Shown here piece by piece: positions 26,009-34,443 of a stretch of 64,000 bases of DNA. A model generated the notes under the pieces. That model made no database searches, had not been told where the DNA came from, and saw nothing but the letters and a program-made list of their open reading frames with translations. The stretch is from Gemmatimonadota bacterium (GTDB taxonomy: Bacteria; Gemmatimonadota; Gemmatimonadetes; Longimicrobiales; Gaopeijiaceae), in contig JAUIEJ010000003.1 in NCBI GenBank assembly GCA_030428885.1, positions 407,484-471,483 of the forward strand, written 5' to 3'. The position numbers were made by a program, and so were the translations under genes. Within the stretch, counting starts at the first letter, position 1, and the number at the start of each line of letters is the position of its first letter.

Positions 26009-27109
26009 ATGATCTTCGACCGCAGCGAGCAGCACCCCGGAGCCCGGTTCCTCCTCATGCTGGCGTCCGGGGTCGTGGTCATCTGGGGGCTCCAGTTCGC
26101 CCAGGCCATCCTGCTGCCCTTCGCCCTGGCCCTCTTCCTGGCGATCCTGAGCCTGCCTCTGGTGCTGGGGCTGATCCGTCGCCGGGTGCCCGGGGCCGTG
26201 GCCATCCTCCTGGCGGTGACCCTGGTGGTGGGGGTGTTCGGGCTGCTGGGCCTCCTGGCCAGCCAGTCGCTGCCCGAGCTGGGCACCCGGGCCGAGCGGT
26301 ATCAGGTGGCGCTGCAGGCCCTCTGGGACGGCGTGCTGGCCAACCTCTCGGAGCGCTTCAACCGCCCGCTGGACGAGATCCTGAGCAGCGCCGAGTTCTT
26401 CCAGACCAACCAACTGGTCTCTCTCGTCCAGAGCACCGTGACCCGGGCCACCATCGTCCTCTCCCAGGCGTTCCTGGTGCTCCTCATCATGGTCTTCGTG
26501 CTGGCCGAAGCCACGGTGTTTCCCGCCAAGCTCCGGGCCCTGAGCGACGGCTCGGACCGGGGCGAGGAGCGCATGGCCAAGGTGGTCACCGAGATCCAGA
26601 GCTACCTGGGGATCAAGACCGTCATCAGTCTGGCCACGGGCCTCCTCCTGGGTGGATTCTGCTGGCTCATGGATCTGGACTTTCCCGTCCTCCTGGGGCT
26701 GGTGGCCTTCGCCCTGAACTACATCCCCACGGTGGGCTCCATCATCGCGGCCGTCCCGGCGGTGCTGTTGAGCCTGATCCTCCACGGCACGGTGGGCCAC
26801 GCCCTGGGGGTCATGACGGGGTACGTGGTGGTGAACACGGTCTTCGGCAACATCATCGAGCCCAATCTCATGGGACGCCGTCTCGGCCTGTCGCCGCTGG
26901 TGGTGGTGCTGTCGCTGCTCTTCTGGAACTTCGTCTGGGGACCCCTGGGCGCCCTCCTCTCCGTGCCTCTGACCATGATCCTCAAGATCTGGTTGGAGAA
27001 CACCCAGGACCTGCGCTGGGTCGCCGTGCTCCTGGACAAGCAGGCCCCGGCCACCACCGTTCTGGAAGTGGGTGGCCCGGCCAACGTCGACGGCGACCCC
27101 GGAGTCTGA
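26009..27109 (+). CDS. AI-2E family transporter (PerM/UPF0118)
   Basis: 366-residue inner-membrane protein with about seven to eight segments. The first pair ([32 protein letters not shown]) is followed by a soluble helical stretch (about 95-150), then the conserved second block with [38 protein letters not shown] and [18 protein letters not shown]. The last string is the family signature. Members include TqsA, linked to autoinducer-2 export, and sodium/proton antiporters, so substrate cannot be assigned. Start chosen at the ATG that begins the first hydrophobic block. Confidence 0.9.
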   Translation: MIFDRSEQHPGARFLLMLASGVVVIWGLQFAQAILLPFALALFLAILSLPLVLGLIRRRVPGAVAILLAVTLVVGVFGLLGLLASQSLPELGTRAERYQVALQALWDGVLANLSERFNRPLDEILSSAEFFQTNQLVSLVQSTVTRATIVLSQAFLVLLIMVFVLAEATVFPAKLRALSDGSDRGEERMAKVVTEIQSYLGIKTVISLATGLLLGGFCWLMDLDFPVLLGLVAFALNYIPTVGSIIAAVPAVLLSLILHGTVGHALGVMTGYVVVNTVFGNIIEPNLMGRRLGLSPLVVVLSLLFWNFVWGPLGALLSVPLTMILKIWLENTQDLRWVAVLLDKQAPATTVLEVGGPANVDGDPGV

Positions 27110-27114
27110 GAGCC

Positions 27115-27615
27115 ATGCCCCGTATCGAGTTCGACGCCCTTCCCGACGACGCCCGTCTCTGGATCTTCGCCGCCGACCGCCCCGTGACGGGGAGCGACGC
27201 CGAGACCCTTCTGGAGCGGGTCGACCACTTCCTGGACGGGTGGAACGCCCACGGCCACCCCCTGACCGGGGCCCGCCGGTGGGACGGCGACCGCTTCCTC
27301 TTCGTCGCCGTGGACGAGCGCACCGCCCCCCCGTCGGGGTGCTCCATCGACGCCCTCCACCGGGTCCTCAAGGATTTCGAGGCCGAGGGGGGCGTGGGGC
27401 TCACCGACCACATCGACGTGCTGTGGCGGGACCCGGACGGCCGGGTGGTGCGCACCTCGCGCCCCGACTTCACCCGGCTGGCCCGGGAGGGGACGGTGAG
27501 CCTGGAGACCTCCGTCTTCGACACGACCCTCACCCGGAAGGCCGACCTGGTCGGCGGATTCGAAGTCCCCGCCGGCGACGCCTGGCACCGCCGGGCGTTC
27601 TGGCGCGGGAAGTAG
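27115..27615 (+). CDS. Conserved protein of unknown function (often mislabelled ABC transporter ATPase)
   Basis: 166 residues, soluble, starting 5 bases after the permease stop. Features are RLWIFAADRPV near the start, FLDGWNAHGHPLTG, the FLFVAVDERTAPPSGCSIDA core and HIDVLWRD. These match a small family seen in Bacteroidota and relatives that databases often call ABC transporter ATPase, although no Walker motif is visible here. The conserved SGCSID cysteine and VDE acids are the best candidates for a functional site. Function unknown. Confidence 0.72.
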   Translation: MPRIEFDALPDDARLWIFAADRPVTGSDAETLLERVDHFLDGWNAHGHPLTGARRWDGDRFLFVAVDERTAPPSGCSIDALHRVLKDFEAEGGVGLTDHIDVLWRDPDGRVVRTSRPDFTRLAREGTVSLETSVFDTTLTRKADLVGGFEVPAGDAWHRRAFWRGK

Positions 27616-28044
27616 CGGGGCCGGGGTCGTCCGCCGCGGCCGGCCCGACGCGGCCCGACCGCTCGAATCCTCCCAAGGTCGGCGGATCTCGCGGCCCGTG
27701 AGGATTCGGGGCGCCACGCCGCACCGATCCTCCCAGACCGTCCGGGCCGACCGGGGGTGTGGACGTTCGGGGGCGCTCCCGCGCCCCCAATCCGCCATTT
27801 CCTGGGGCGGGGCGCCGGAGCGGGAGGGTTGGTGGCGGGGGTTGACCCTACCTGCAGCGGTCGGGGAGGATTGGCGCCCCGGGTGGACCACTCCGGCGCC
27901 GGTCCGGGAGAGGGGGCGTCGCCCGGCCGGGCAGGGGCGTGGACCGCGCTGGAGCGGGGCAGGGTCGCCGGCCGCCGCCGGAACGGCACCGGGCCGCGCC
28001 CCGCGGGGGGACGCGACCCGGGCGGCCGTCGGCGTGTCGGTTCG
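27616..28044. repeat. 429-bp convergent intergenic region with copies of a CGAATCCTCCC-like motif
   Basis: No credible gene is seen. Related strings occur in both orientations: CGAATCCTCCC at 27664, its inverse AGGATTCG at 27701-27708 (8-bp arms, loop of 29), GATCCTCCCA at 27726 and the inverse GGGAGGATT near 27865. The two flanking genes end here from opposite sides, so a long gap is unusual in this compact DNA. It may hold terminators or a degraded repeat element; no T-runs are seen. Confidence 0.4.
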
Positions 28045-29577
28045 TCAGACCTTCTTCGGGATGCCCCGCTTGACGATGGGGCTCAGGGCCAGGGCCACGA
28101 TTCCGGCGCCGCCCACGATGAGGGCCACCGTGCGGAAGAGCTGGAAGGGCGCCATGGTCTCGAGCTGTCCCGCCACCAGGCCGGCGATGAGGTTGCCCAG
28201 GGCGGCGCCCACGAACCAGATGCCCATCATCTGACCGACGCGGTTCGTCGGCGACAGCTTCGTGATGGCGCTCAGGCCCACGGGGGAGATGGTGAGTTCG
28301 CCCGCCGTGTGGAGGAAGTAGGTCACCACCAGCCAGGCCGGCGTCACCAGGGCGCCGTTGGTGGCGTTGGCCGCCCCCCACGAAATCACGAAGAAGCCCA
28401 TGCCGAGACCCAGGAGTCCCAGACCCGCCTTCACCGGAATCGACGGATCGGCGTTGCGCTTCTCCAGGGCCACCCAGAGCGATCCGAACACCGGGGCCAG
28501 GAGGATGATGAAGATGGGGTTGATGGACTGGAGCCACGACGCCGGGATCTCCCACGATCCGATCATCCGGTTCGTGGAGTCCTGACCGAAGAGGTTCAGC
28601 GAGGTGCCCGCCTGCTCGAAGCCCGACCAGAAGATGGCGATGAGGAGGAACAGCCAGAAGATCACGCCCAGGCGCTTCTTCTCGTCGGTCGTGTGGCCCC
28701 CGAACGTCACCAGGTAGAGGAAGTACAGCGCCACCAGGATCAGCACGCCGTACCCCAGGTAGGTGGCGATCTGGGTCAGGGTCAGGTCGATGGTGCCGTT
28801 GGACACCAGCCACCCGAAAGCCACGATGCCCAGGAGGACCGCCCCGAAGGATCCGAAGAACTTCCGGCTGAGGGCCGCCACCCGCTCCGGCGACTCGGTG
28901 CTCTTGAGGAGGCCGGCGTCGCCCAGGTGGCCCGCTCCGGCCCGGTACTGGATCAACCCCAGGGCCATGCCGACGCCGGCGGCGCCGAAGCCCCAGTGCC
29001 AGTTCCAGGTCTCGCCCAGGTACCCCGTGACCAGCGGCCCCACGAAGGCGCCCAGGTTGATGCCCATGTAGAACACCGAGAACCCGGCGTCGCGGCGGGC
29101 GCCGCCCTCGGGGTAGAGCTCTCCGACCACCGTGCTCACGTTCGGCTTGAGCAGCCCCGTGCCCATGATGATCAGGACCAGGCCAAGGAAGAACGTGAAG
29201 TCGGTGCCTACGGCCATGGTGAAGTGGCCCAGGGCGATGATCCAGCCCCCGACCCAGACCGCCTTGCGCTGACCCCACAGGTTGTCGGCCACCCATCCGC
29301 CCGGAAGGGCCAGGATGTAGACCAGGGAGGTGTACAGCCCGTAGATGGCCGCCGCCGTCCCCACGTCCAGCCCCATGCCCCCGTTCTCCCTCAGGACGTT
29401 ACCCGAGGCGTCGGTCACCACGGCCGTGGTCTCGGCCGTCATGAAGAGGATCAGGAGGGCCCGCATCCCGTAGTACGAGAAGCGCTCCCACATCTCGGTG
29501 AAGAAGAGGGTGGCGAGGCCCCGGGGGTGGCCGAAGAAGGTGGGACCGCCCGGCGCGGTCCGGCTCTGGCTGCTCAC
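28045..29577 (-). CDS. POT-family proton-dependent di/tripeptide transporter
   Basis: Major-facilitator inner-membrane importer of small peptides driven by protons. 510 residues, about twelve to fourteen segments. The first helix holds the POT signature FTEMWERFSYYGMRALL (ExxERFxYYG, needed for proton coupling). Further family features are GTGLLKPNVSTVVGELY and, late in the chain, TAGELTISPVGLSAITKLSP, with the conserved glutamate. GTG start. It has a promoter-like TGGCCG-N17-TAGGTT 39 bases upstream of the expected leader. It fits the peptide-using theme of the window with its secreted peptidases. Confidence 0.96.
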   Translation of the reverse strand: MSSQSRTAPGGPTFFGHPRGLATLFFTEMWERFSYYGMRALLILFMTAETTAVVTDASGNVLRENGGMGLDVGTAAAIYGLYTSLVYILALPGGWVADNLWGQRKAVWVGGWIIALGHFTMAVGTDFTFFLGLVLIIMGTGLLKPNVSTVVGELYPEGGARRDAGFSVFYMGINLGAFVGPLVTGYLGETWNWHWGFGAAGVGMALGLIQYRAGAGHLGDAGLLKSTESPERVAALSRKFFGSFGAVLLGIVAFGWLVSNGTIDLTLTQIATYLGYGVLILVALYFLYLVTFGGHTTDEKKRLGVIFWLFLLIAIFWSGFEQAGTSLNLFGQDSTNRMIGSWEIPASWLQSINPIFIILLAPVFGSLWVALEKRNADPSIPVKAGLGLLGLGMGFFVISWGAANATNGALVTPAWLVVTYFLHTAGELTISPVGLSAITKLSPTNRVGQMMGIWFVGAALGNLIAGLVAGQLETMAPFQLFRTVALIVGGAGIVALALSPIVKRGIPKKV

Positions 29578-29622
29578 GATCCGTTGCTCCCGATCCAGGA
29601 GTGGACGAACGACAATCCCGCA

Positions 29623-29651
29623 AACCTACGACGCCCGGGCGACTCCGGCCA
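29623..29651 (-). promoter_or_regulatory. Candidate promoter of the POT transporter
   Basis: Minus strand TGGCCG (29651-29646), 17 bases, TAGGTT (29628-29623), followed by TG to give TAGGTTTG. Expected leader about 39 bases. It overlaps the 3' end of the YheT gene. Confidence 0.35.
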
Positions 29652-30636
29652 GAAAGCGAGCGGCCGATTCCTCGGCCCAGAAGCGGGGGCTGGCCAGGCT
29701 TCCGGCCACGAACCCCACGTGTCCCCCCCGGTCCGTGAGTACCGGGTGGAGCGCGGGATTGCCGGACATGGCCCGGGTGGGGACGGCCTCGGGGGGGAGG
29801 AACGGGTCGTCCATGGAGTGGAGGAGCAGGGTGGGCACCCGCACCGAATCCAGGAACGATGCCGAACTGGAGCGGCGGTAGTAGTCGGCGGCGTCGCCGA
29901 ACCCGTGGAGGGGCGCCGTGAGGGCGTCGTCGAAGTCCCGGATCGAGCGGGCCGCCCGGATGCGGGTGAGCATGCCGTCGTCGTCCAGCAGGTGGGCCTT
30001 CTGTTCCACCTTGCCCACCAGCGAGCGAAGGAAGTAGCGCGTGTAGAGGTTGCGTCCCATGAGGGTCGTCTCGAGACGGCGGGCGCCGGCGTCCAGGTCG
30101 TAGGGCACCGAAATGGCCACCGCGCCCCTCACCCCCGTGGGCTCGTCGCCGCCCGTCTCCCCCAGGTACTTCAGCACCACGTTGCCGCCCAGGGAGAAGC
30201 CCACCAGGAAGAGGGTGCGGTGGGGGAACCGGTCCCGGAGTCCCTCGAGAACGAACGCCAGGTCGCCGGTTTCGCCCGAGTGGTACGCCCGGGCCCGGAG
30301 GTTGGGCTCGCCCGAACAGGCCCTGAAATTCATGCCCACCGCCGCCAGCCCGGCCTCGTCGGCGGCGAGGTAGGTCTCCATGCAGTACCCCCGCCGGGCG
30401 TGGCCCTCGAGCCCGTGGAGGACCAGCACCAGGGGCGCCTCGGGATCGGGGTCGGGCCCGAAGTCCAGATCCAGGAAGTCGCCGTCGGGGGTGGTCCAGC
30501 GCTCCCGGCGCAGGGCCAGGCCCTCGGTGCGCCGCAGGAGCTTTCCCAGGAGGGTCTGGGTGTGGGCGCCCCCGAACCCCGGGAGGGGTCGGAAGCTCCG
30601 GGGCAGGGCCGAGGGAGGGGGAACGACGGAGGGCAT
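29626..30636 (-). CDS. YheT-family alpha/beta hydrolase
   Basis: 336 residues with start at 30636 (an ATG at 30651 is also in frame). Opening region RPLPGFGGAHTQTLLG is the YheT substrate-side motif. The hydrolase core has LVLHGLEGHARRGYC, the nucleophile elbow GFSLGGN, and late catalytic Asp (SMDDPFLP) and His (GGHVGF). Relatives are esterases of medium-chain lipids or unknown substrates. A TATGGT -10-like element ends 10 bases before the 30636 start, which supports that start and a near-leaderless message. The POT gene follows 48 bases downstream, possibly co-transcribed. Confidence 0.9.
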   Translation of the reverse strand: MPSVVPPPSALPRSFRPLPGFGGAHTQTLLGKLLRRTEGLALRRERWTTPDGDFLDLDFGPDPDPEAPLVLVLHGLEGHARRGYCMETYLAADEAGLAAVGMNFRACSGEPNLRARAYHSGETGDLAFVLEGLRDRFPHRTLFLVGFSLGGNVVLKYLGETGGDEPTGVRGAVAISVPYDLDAGARRLETTLMGRNLYTRYFLRSLVGKVEQKAHLLDDDGMLTRIRAARSIRDFDDALTAPLHGFGDAADYYRRSSSASFLDSVRVPTLLLHSMDDPFLPPEAVPTRAMSGNPALHPVLTDRGGHVGFVAGSLASPRFWAEESAARFLAGVARAS

Positions 30637-30776
30637 GATGGAGAATACCATAGCGTCGCCCGGGGGGCGTTCGGAACCGCCTCCCGGACCGCGAGGGAAG
30701 GGTGAAACCGACCTCCGACGGGAGCCGTAGGGTCCGCCGTCGGGACCGACCAACGATGGATCCGGAGCAGACGACC

Positions 30777-32060
30777 ATGAAGGCACGCTGGCTCGTCCGG
30801 GGCGCCGCCGCCTGCGCGTGGGCGTGGGCCGTGGGAGCGACGGCGGTGGCGGCGCAGCCGTCGGATCGCCTGTGGGGCACGGTGCACACCGTGTCGGGCG
30901 CGGTGCACGAGGGCTACCTGCGGTGGGACCGCAACGAAGCCGCGTGGGCCGACGTACTGGACGGCCAGAAGGCCCAGAACCTGGACCTCCAGGACCAGGT
31001 CGCCGAACGCCTGGGCGCGGAGCTCGACGATCGGGGCCGGGCCGTGGAGTATCTGGGCGTCCGCATCACCTGGGACGACGACGGCCCCCTCCCGGGATCG
31101 GCCGATGCGGGCATTCGCTTCGGCCACCTGACGTGGCTGCGGCCGACCTCGGCGGGAAGCGCCCTCCTGGGCCTCAAGTCGGGGGAGGAGGTGGAGATGC
31201 TGGCCGCCGGCACCGACCTGGGCGACGGTCTGAGGAGTCTGGAGGTCGACACCCCCGACGGACGCACGGTGGAGTTGCCCTGGCGCGATCTGGATCGCAT
31301 CGAGTTCCGGGCGGCGCCCCCGGGGTCCCGCCCTGCCGCGGCCCAGCTCTGGGGCACGGTGGAGGACCGCTGGGGCGACCGGTGGACCGGGTACGTCTCG
31401 TGGGACCGGGACGAAGTGTTGGGCACCGACGTCCTGGACGGAACCGACGAGGACGGTCGGCGCCGGGAGATTCCCTTTGATCGCTTGGCCCAGGTCGAAC
31501 CCCTCTTCGAGGGCGGCGCCCGGGTCGTGCTCCGGGACGGCGAAGAGCTCGTGCTCCGGGGCACCAACGACGTGGACGACGGGCACCGGGGCGTCCAGGT
31601 GGCGGATCCGGGGTTGGGAGAGGTCTCGGTGGAGTGGCGGGACGTGGTCTCGGTACGGTTCTCGACCTCTCCGGCCGGGGCGGGGTACGACGGGTTCACC
31701 GGGGGCGCCGTGCTCCGGGGCACCGTGACCACCGACGCCGGCGAGGCGTTCACCGGCACCCTGTACTGGGACGCCGACGAACGCTTCACCTGGGAACTCC
31801 TGGACGGGTCGGCCCGGGATGTGGCCATGAAGGTGGAGTTCGGCCTCATCGAGCGGATCTCGCGGCTGTCGTCGCGCCGGGCCCGGGTGGTGCTCCGGGA
31901 CGGTCGGGTGCTGGAACTCGAGGGATCCAACGACGTGGACGAAGGCAACAAGGGCATCGTGGTGGAGCTCGACGATGGCACGCTGCAGGTGGTGGAGTGG
32001 GACCGGTTCGATTCGGTGGTCTTCGCCGATCCGGCGGGAGGCGCCGTCGATGCGGGGTAG
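30777..32060 (+). CDS. Periplasmic protein built of three related repeats, unknown function
   Basis: 427 residues with signal peptide (AWAWAVGATAVAAQ). The mature chain is three related units starting near residues 32, 191 and 313. Each opens with a beta motif like LWGTV....G....GYV.WD.DE and LDG, and ends with an EW or PW strand. Units 2 and 3 share AARVVLRDG-like ARVVLRDG and the acidic loops GTNDVDDGHRG and GSNDVDEGNKG; unit 1 is more degenerate there. The acidic loops could bind metal, but this is only a suggestion. ATG 30777 is chosen for its signal peptide and nearby GGAG; another in-frame ATG is at 30756. Overlaps the barrel protein gene by 11 bases, so they are probably partners. Confidence 0.75.
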   Translation: MKARWLVRGAAACAWAWAVGATAVAAQPSDRLWGTVHTVSGAVHEGYLRWDRNEAAWADVLDGQKAQNLDLQDQVAERLGAELDDRGRAVEYLGVRITWDDDGPLPGSADAGIRFGHLTWLRPTSAGSALLGLKSGEEVEMLAAGTDLGDGLRSLEVDTPDGRTVELPWRDLDRIEFRAAPPGSRPAAAQLWGTVEDRWGDRWTGYVSWDRDEVLGTDVLDGTDEDGRRREIPFDRLAQVEPLFEGGARVVLRDGEELVLRGTNDVDDGHRGVQVADPGLGEVSVEWRDVVSVRFSTSPAGAGYDGFTGGAVLRGTVTTDAGEAFTGTLYWDADERFTWELLDGSARDVAMKVEFGLIERISRLSSRRARVVLRDGRVLELEGSNDVDEGNKGIVVELDDGTLQVVEWDRFDSVVFADPAGGAVDAG

Positions 32061-34383
32061 GGGGGCGGCGGCCGGACTCCTGGCCGGGGTGCTCCTGGCC
32101 TTCGGGACGGCGCCCGTGGCGGCCCAGGAGTCCGACGCCTATCTGGATCCCACGGCGGGGGAGCTCCACCGGGCGGCCTCGGAGGCGTGGGGCGCCATCG
32201 ATGAAGCCGTGGTGCGTTACACCGCCACCATCCGCCAGCGCATCGCCGCCCAACTGCGCACGCCGCTGAAGGACCGCACCCTCTACCGGAGCGAGGCGGC
32301 GGCCCGGGTCTTCTGGGATCGGGACCACGAGACCCTGACCCAGGTGCTGGGGTCCCGGGTGCGGTATCCCGGCCGGGACATCGCCCTGGGCGAGGAGGGA
32401 CTCGACCTGCTGCTCGACGAATTCACCATCGACGGGGCCTTCGACCCGGGTGGGGAGCGGCTGGTCTTCGGGTTCGTGGACGACAACGACCCGGACGACT
32501 CCTTCCAGCCCTCCGACGAGGATTTCTGGTTCGCCCACCCGCTGGCTGCCGGGGCCGACAGCCTCTACCGCTTCCGGAGCGGAGACACCCTGTCGCTCCT
32601 CCTTCCCGACGGCCGGGAACTGCGGGCCGTGAAGCTCGACGTCCTGCCCCGAGTGGCCGACGTGCACCGCATGACGGGCTCGTTGTGGATCCAGCCCGAG
32701 ACCGGGGCGCTGGTCCGGGCCGCCTTCCGGCTCAGCCAGCAGTTCGACGCCATCCGGGACATCCCCGACCTGGCCGAGGAAGAGGCCCAGGGCGAGTTCA
32801 AGTACGTGCCGGGAATCCTGAAGCCGTGGACCTTCGACATGGAGGTCATGGCCGTGGACTACAGTCTCTGGGACTTCCAGGTCTGGCTGCCCCGCTCGGC
32901 CCGGTTCGAGGGGGTGGTGGCGGCGGGAATCATGAAGATGCCCGTGTCGTTCGACCTCTCCTACGCCATCGAGAGCGTGGTGCTGGAGGACGATCTGGAC
33001 GATCTGGCCTCGGCGGTGCCGGTGACCCGGGAGGTGCATTTCCGCACCCGGGCCGAGGCCATGGCCTTCATGGCCCAACTCGCCCGGGAACGGGGGGTGG
33101 GCGGCGACGACGCCACCCCCGAGCCCGAGTGGGTGTACGACGGCGACGATCGCCTCGTCCCCGCCGACCTCTCCCGCCTCGAGACCTCCGACGCGGTGCC
33201 GCCGCCCATCTGGGAGGACGCCCCGGGGTTCGCCACCGAGTCGGATCTGGAAGCCCTCATGGACGACCTGGCCGACCTTCCGGCTCCGCCGGTCCAGGGC
33301 ATTCCGTGGGCGGCGAACTGGGGGTGGCAGCGGCCCGAACTGTTCCGCTACAACCGCACCGAAGGCCCCACCCTGGGCGGGAAGTTCCAGGCTCGCCTGG
33401 GGAGTTTCGTGGGCCCCCTCACCCTCTCGGCCACCGGCTTCTTCGGATTCTCCGACCTGGAGCCCAAGGCGCGCCTTGGCCTCCAACGGGAGTCCCTGCG
33501 GAGACGCATCGAGATCGGGGGCTACCGGGAACTCCAGGCCCTGGATCCCCGGGGCCGCTACCTGGAGCTGGGCAACACCCTCAACGCGTTCCTGTTCGGA
33601 CGGGACGACGGCGAGTACCTCCTGGCCACCGGCGCCGACCTGGTGGTGGGTCCGCCCTCGGCCCAACGCGACAGTTGGCGGCTGCGGCTGTGGGCCGAGC
33701 GCCAGGACCCCGTGGCCCGGGAGATGAACTTCTCCCTGGCCCACGCCTTCGACGGCGACTGGCGGTTCCGCCCCGTGCTTCCCGCGGACCGCCTCGAGGA
33801 GGCCGGCGCCGAACTCCGCATCTCGCCGTGGTGGGGGACCGATCCCCTGGCGCCCCAGTTCGGCATGGAGCTGTTCGGGCAGGGGGGGCTGGCCCGCACC
33901 GTGGACGAGGGGGAACGGTTCGACTGGGCCCGGGCCCGCCTGACCCTCCGCACCGCCGTGCCCCTGGCCGCCGGCCGGTGGCGGGTAGGGGTGGAGGCGG
34001 CGGGGGGCCGGGCGTGGGGCGACGTCCCCCTCCAGCGGCACTGGATCCTGGGAGGCCCGCAAAATCTCCGGGGCTTCGACGCCACCACCACCCTGGGCCG
34101 CACCTTCGCTCGCGGTCGCCTGGAAGTGGGGCGGGTGTTCCCGGCGTGGACCCTGTCGGCCTTCGGCGACGCGGGGTGGACCGACGAGCGGCCCGAGTGG
34201 ACCGTGGACGGCATCGGGGCGTGGTCGCCCGACGGCGATGCCTGGGCCTACGACGACGTGCGGTGGGCCGTGGGCCTGGGGGCGAGCCTCCTGGACGGGT
34301 TGGTGCGGTTCGACGTGTCCCGGGGGCTCACGGGCCCCGATCGCCGCACCCGGGTCGATCTCTACCTCGACGCCATCTTCTAA
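32050..34383 (+). CDS. Outer-membrane beta-barrel protein with Omp85-like signature
   Basis: 777 residues with signal peptide ending APVAAQ. The first 300-350 residues are soluble (helical/beta, several acidic runs and WFAHPLAAGADS). The C-terminal part alternates hydrophobic strands as in a barrel, from about residue 430. Near residue 665 the string RHWILGGPQNLRGF matches the conserved strand/loop of Omp85/BamA-type surface-antigen barrels (GG..LRGF), and the last strand ends TRVDLYLDAIF with a terminal aromatic. No POTRA repeat was recognised, so it may be an Omp85-like assembly or export pore of unknown cargo. Starts inside the end of the triple-repeat gene. Confidence 0.8.
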   Translation: MRGRGAAAGLLAGVLLAFGTAPVAAQESDAYLDPTAGELHRAASEAWGAIDEAVVRYTATIRQRIAAQLRTPLKDRTLYRSEAAARVFWDRDHETLTQVLGSRVRYPGRDIALGEEGLDLLLDEFTIDGAFDPGGERLVFGFVDDNDPDDSFQPSDEDFWFAHPLAAGADSLYRFRSGDTLSLLLPDGRELRAVKLDVLPRVADVHRMTGSLWIQPETGALVRAAFRLSQQFDAIRDIPDLAEEEAQGEFKYVPGILKPWTFDMEVMAVDYSLWDFQVWLPRSARFEGVVAAGIMKMPVSFDLSYAIESVVLEDDLDDLASAVPVTREVHFRTRAEAMAFMAQLARERGVGGDDATPEPEWVYDGDDRLVPADLSRLETSDAVPPPIWEDAPGFATESDLEALMDDLADLPAPPVQGIPWAANWGWQRPELFRYNRTEGPTLGGKFQARLGSFVGPLTLSATGFFGFSDLEPKARLGLQRESLRRRIEIGGYRELQALDPRGRYLELGNTLNAFLFGRDDGEYLLATGADLVVGPPSAQRDSWRLRLWAERQDPVAREMNFSLAHAFDGDWRFRPVLPADRLEEAGAELRISPWWGTDPLAPQFGMELFGQGGLARTVDEGERFDWARARLTLRTAVPLAAGRWRVGVEAAGGRAWGDVPLQRHWILGGPQNLRGFDATTTLGRTFARGRLEVGRVFPAWTLSAFGDAGWTDERPEWTVDGIGAWSPDGDAWAYDDVRWAVGLGASLLDGLVRFDVSRGLTGPDRRTRVDLYLDAIF

Positions 34384-34409
34384 CGGGGAGTCGAAGGGCC
34401 CAGGGCCTC

Positions 34410-34437
34410 TGGCGGGGGAGGGGGAGGGCTTTAGCTT
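34410..34437 (+). promoter_or_regulatory. Candidate leaderless promoter of the M1 peptidase
   Basis: TAGCTT (34432-34437) ends 6 bases before the ATG at 34444, so transcription should begin right at the start codon. TGGCGG lies 16 bases upstream. A run of G tracts (34403-34428) overlaps the spacer. There is no Shine-Dalgarno sequence. Confidence 0.4.
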
Positions 34438-34443
34438 TCCCGC

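Noticed and set aside
27698..28234. Plus-strand open frame across the 429-bp gap
   Set aside because: Runs into the antisense of the POT gene and has no recognisable domain or start signal.
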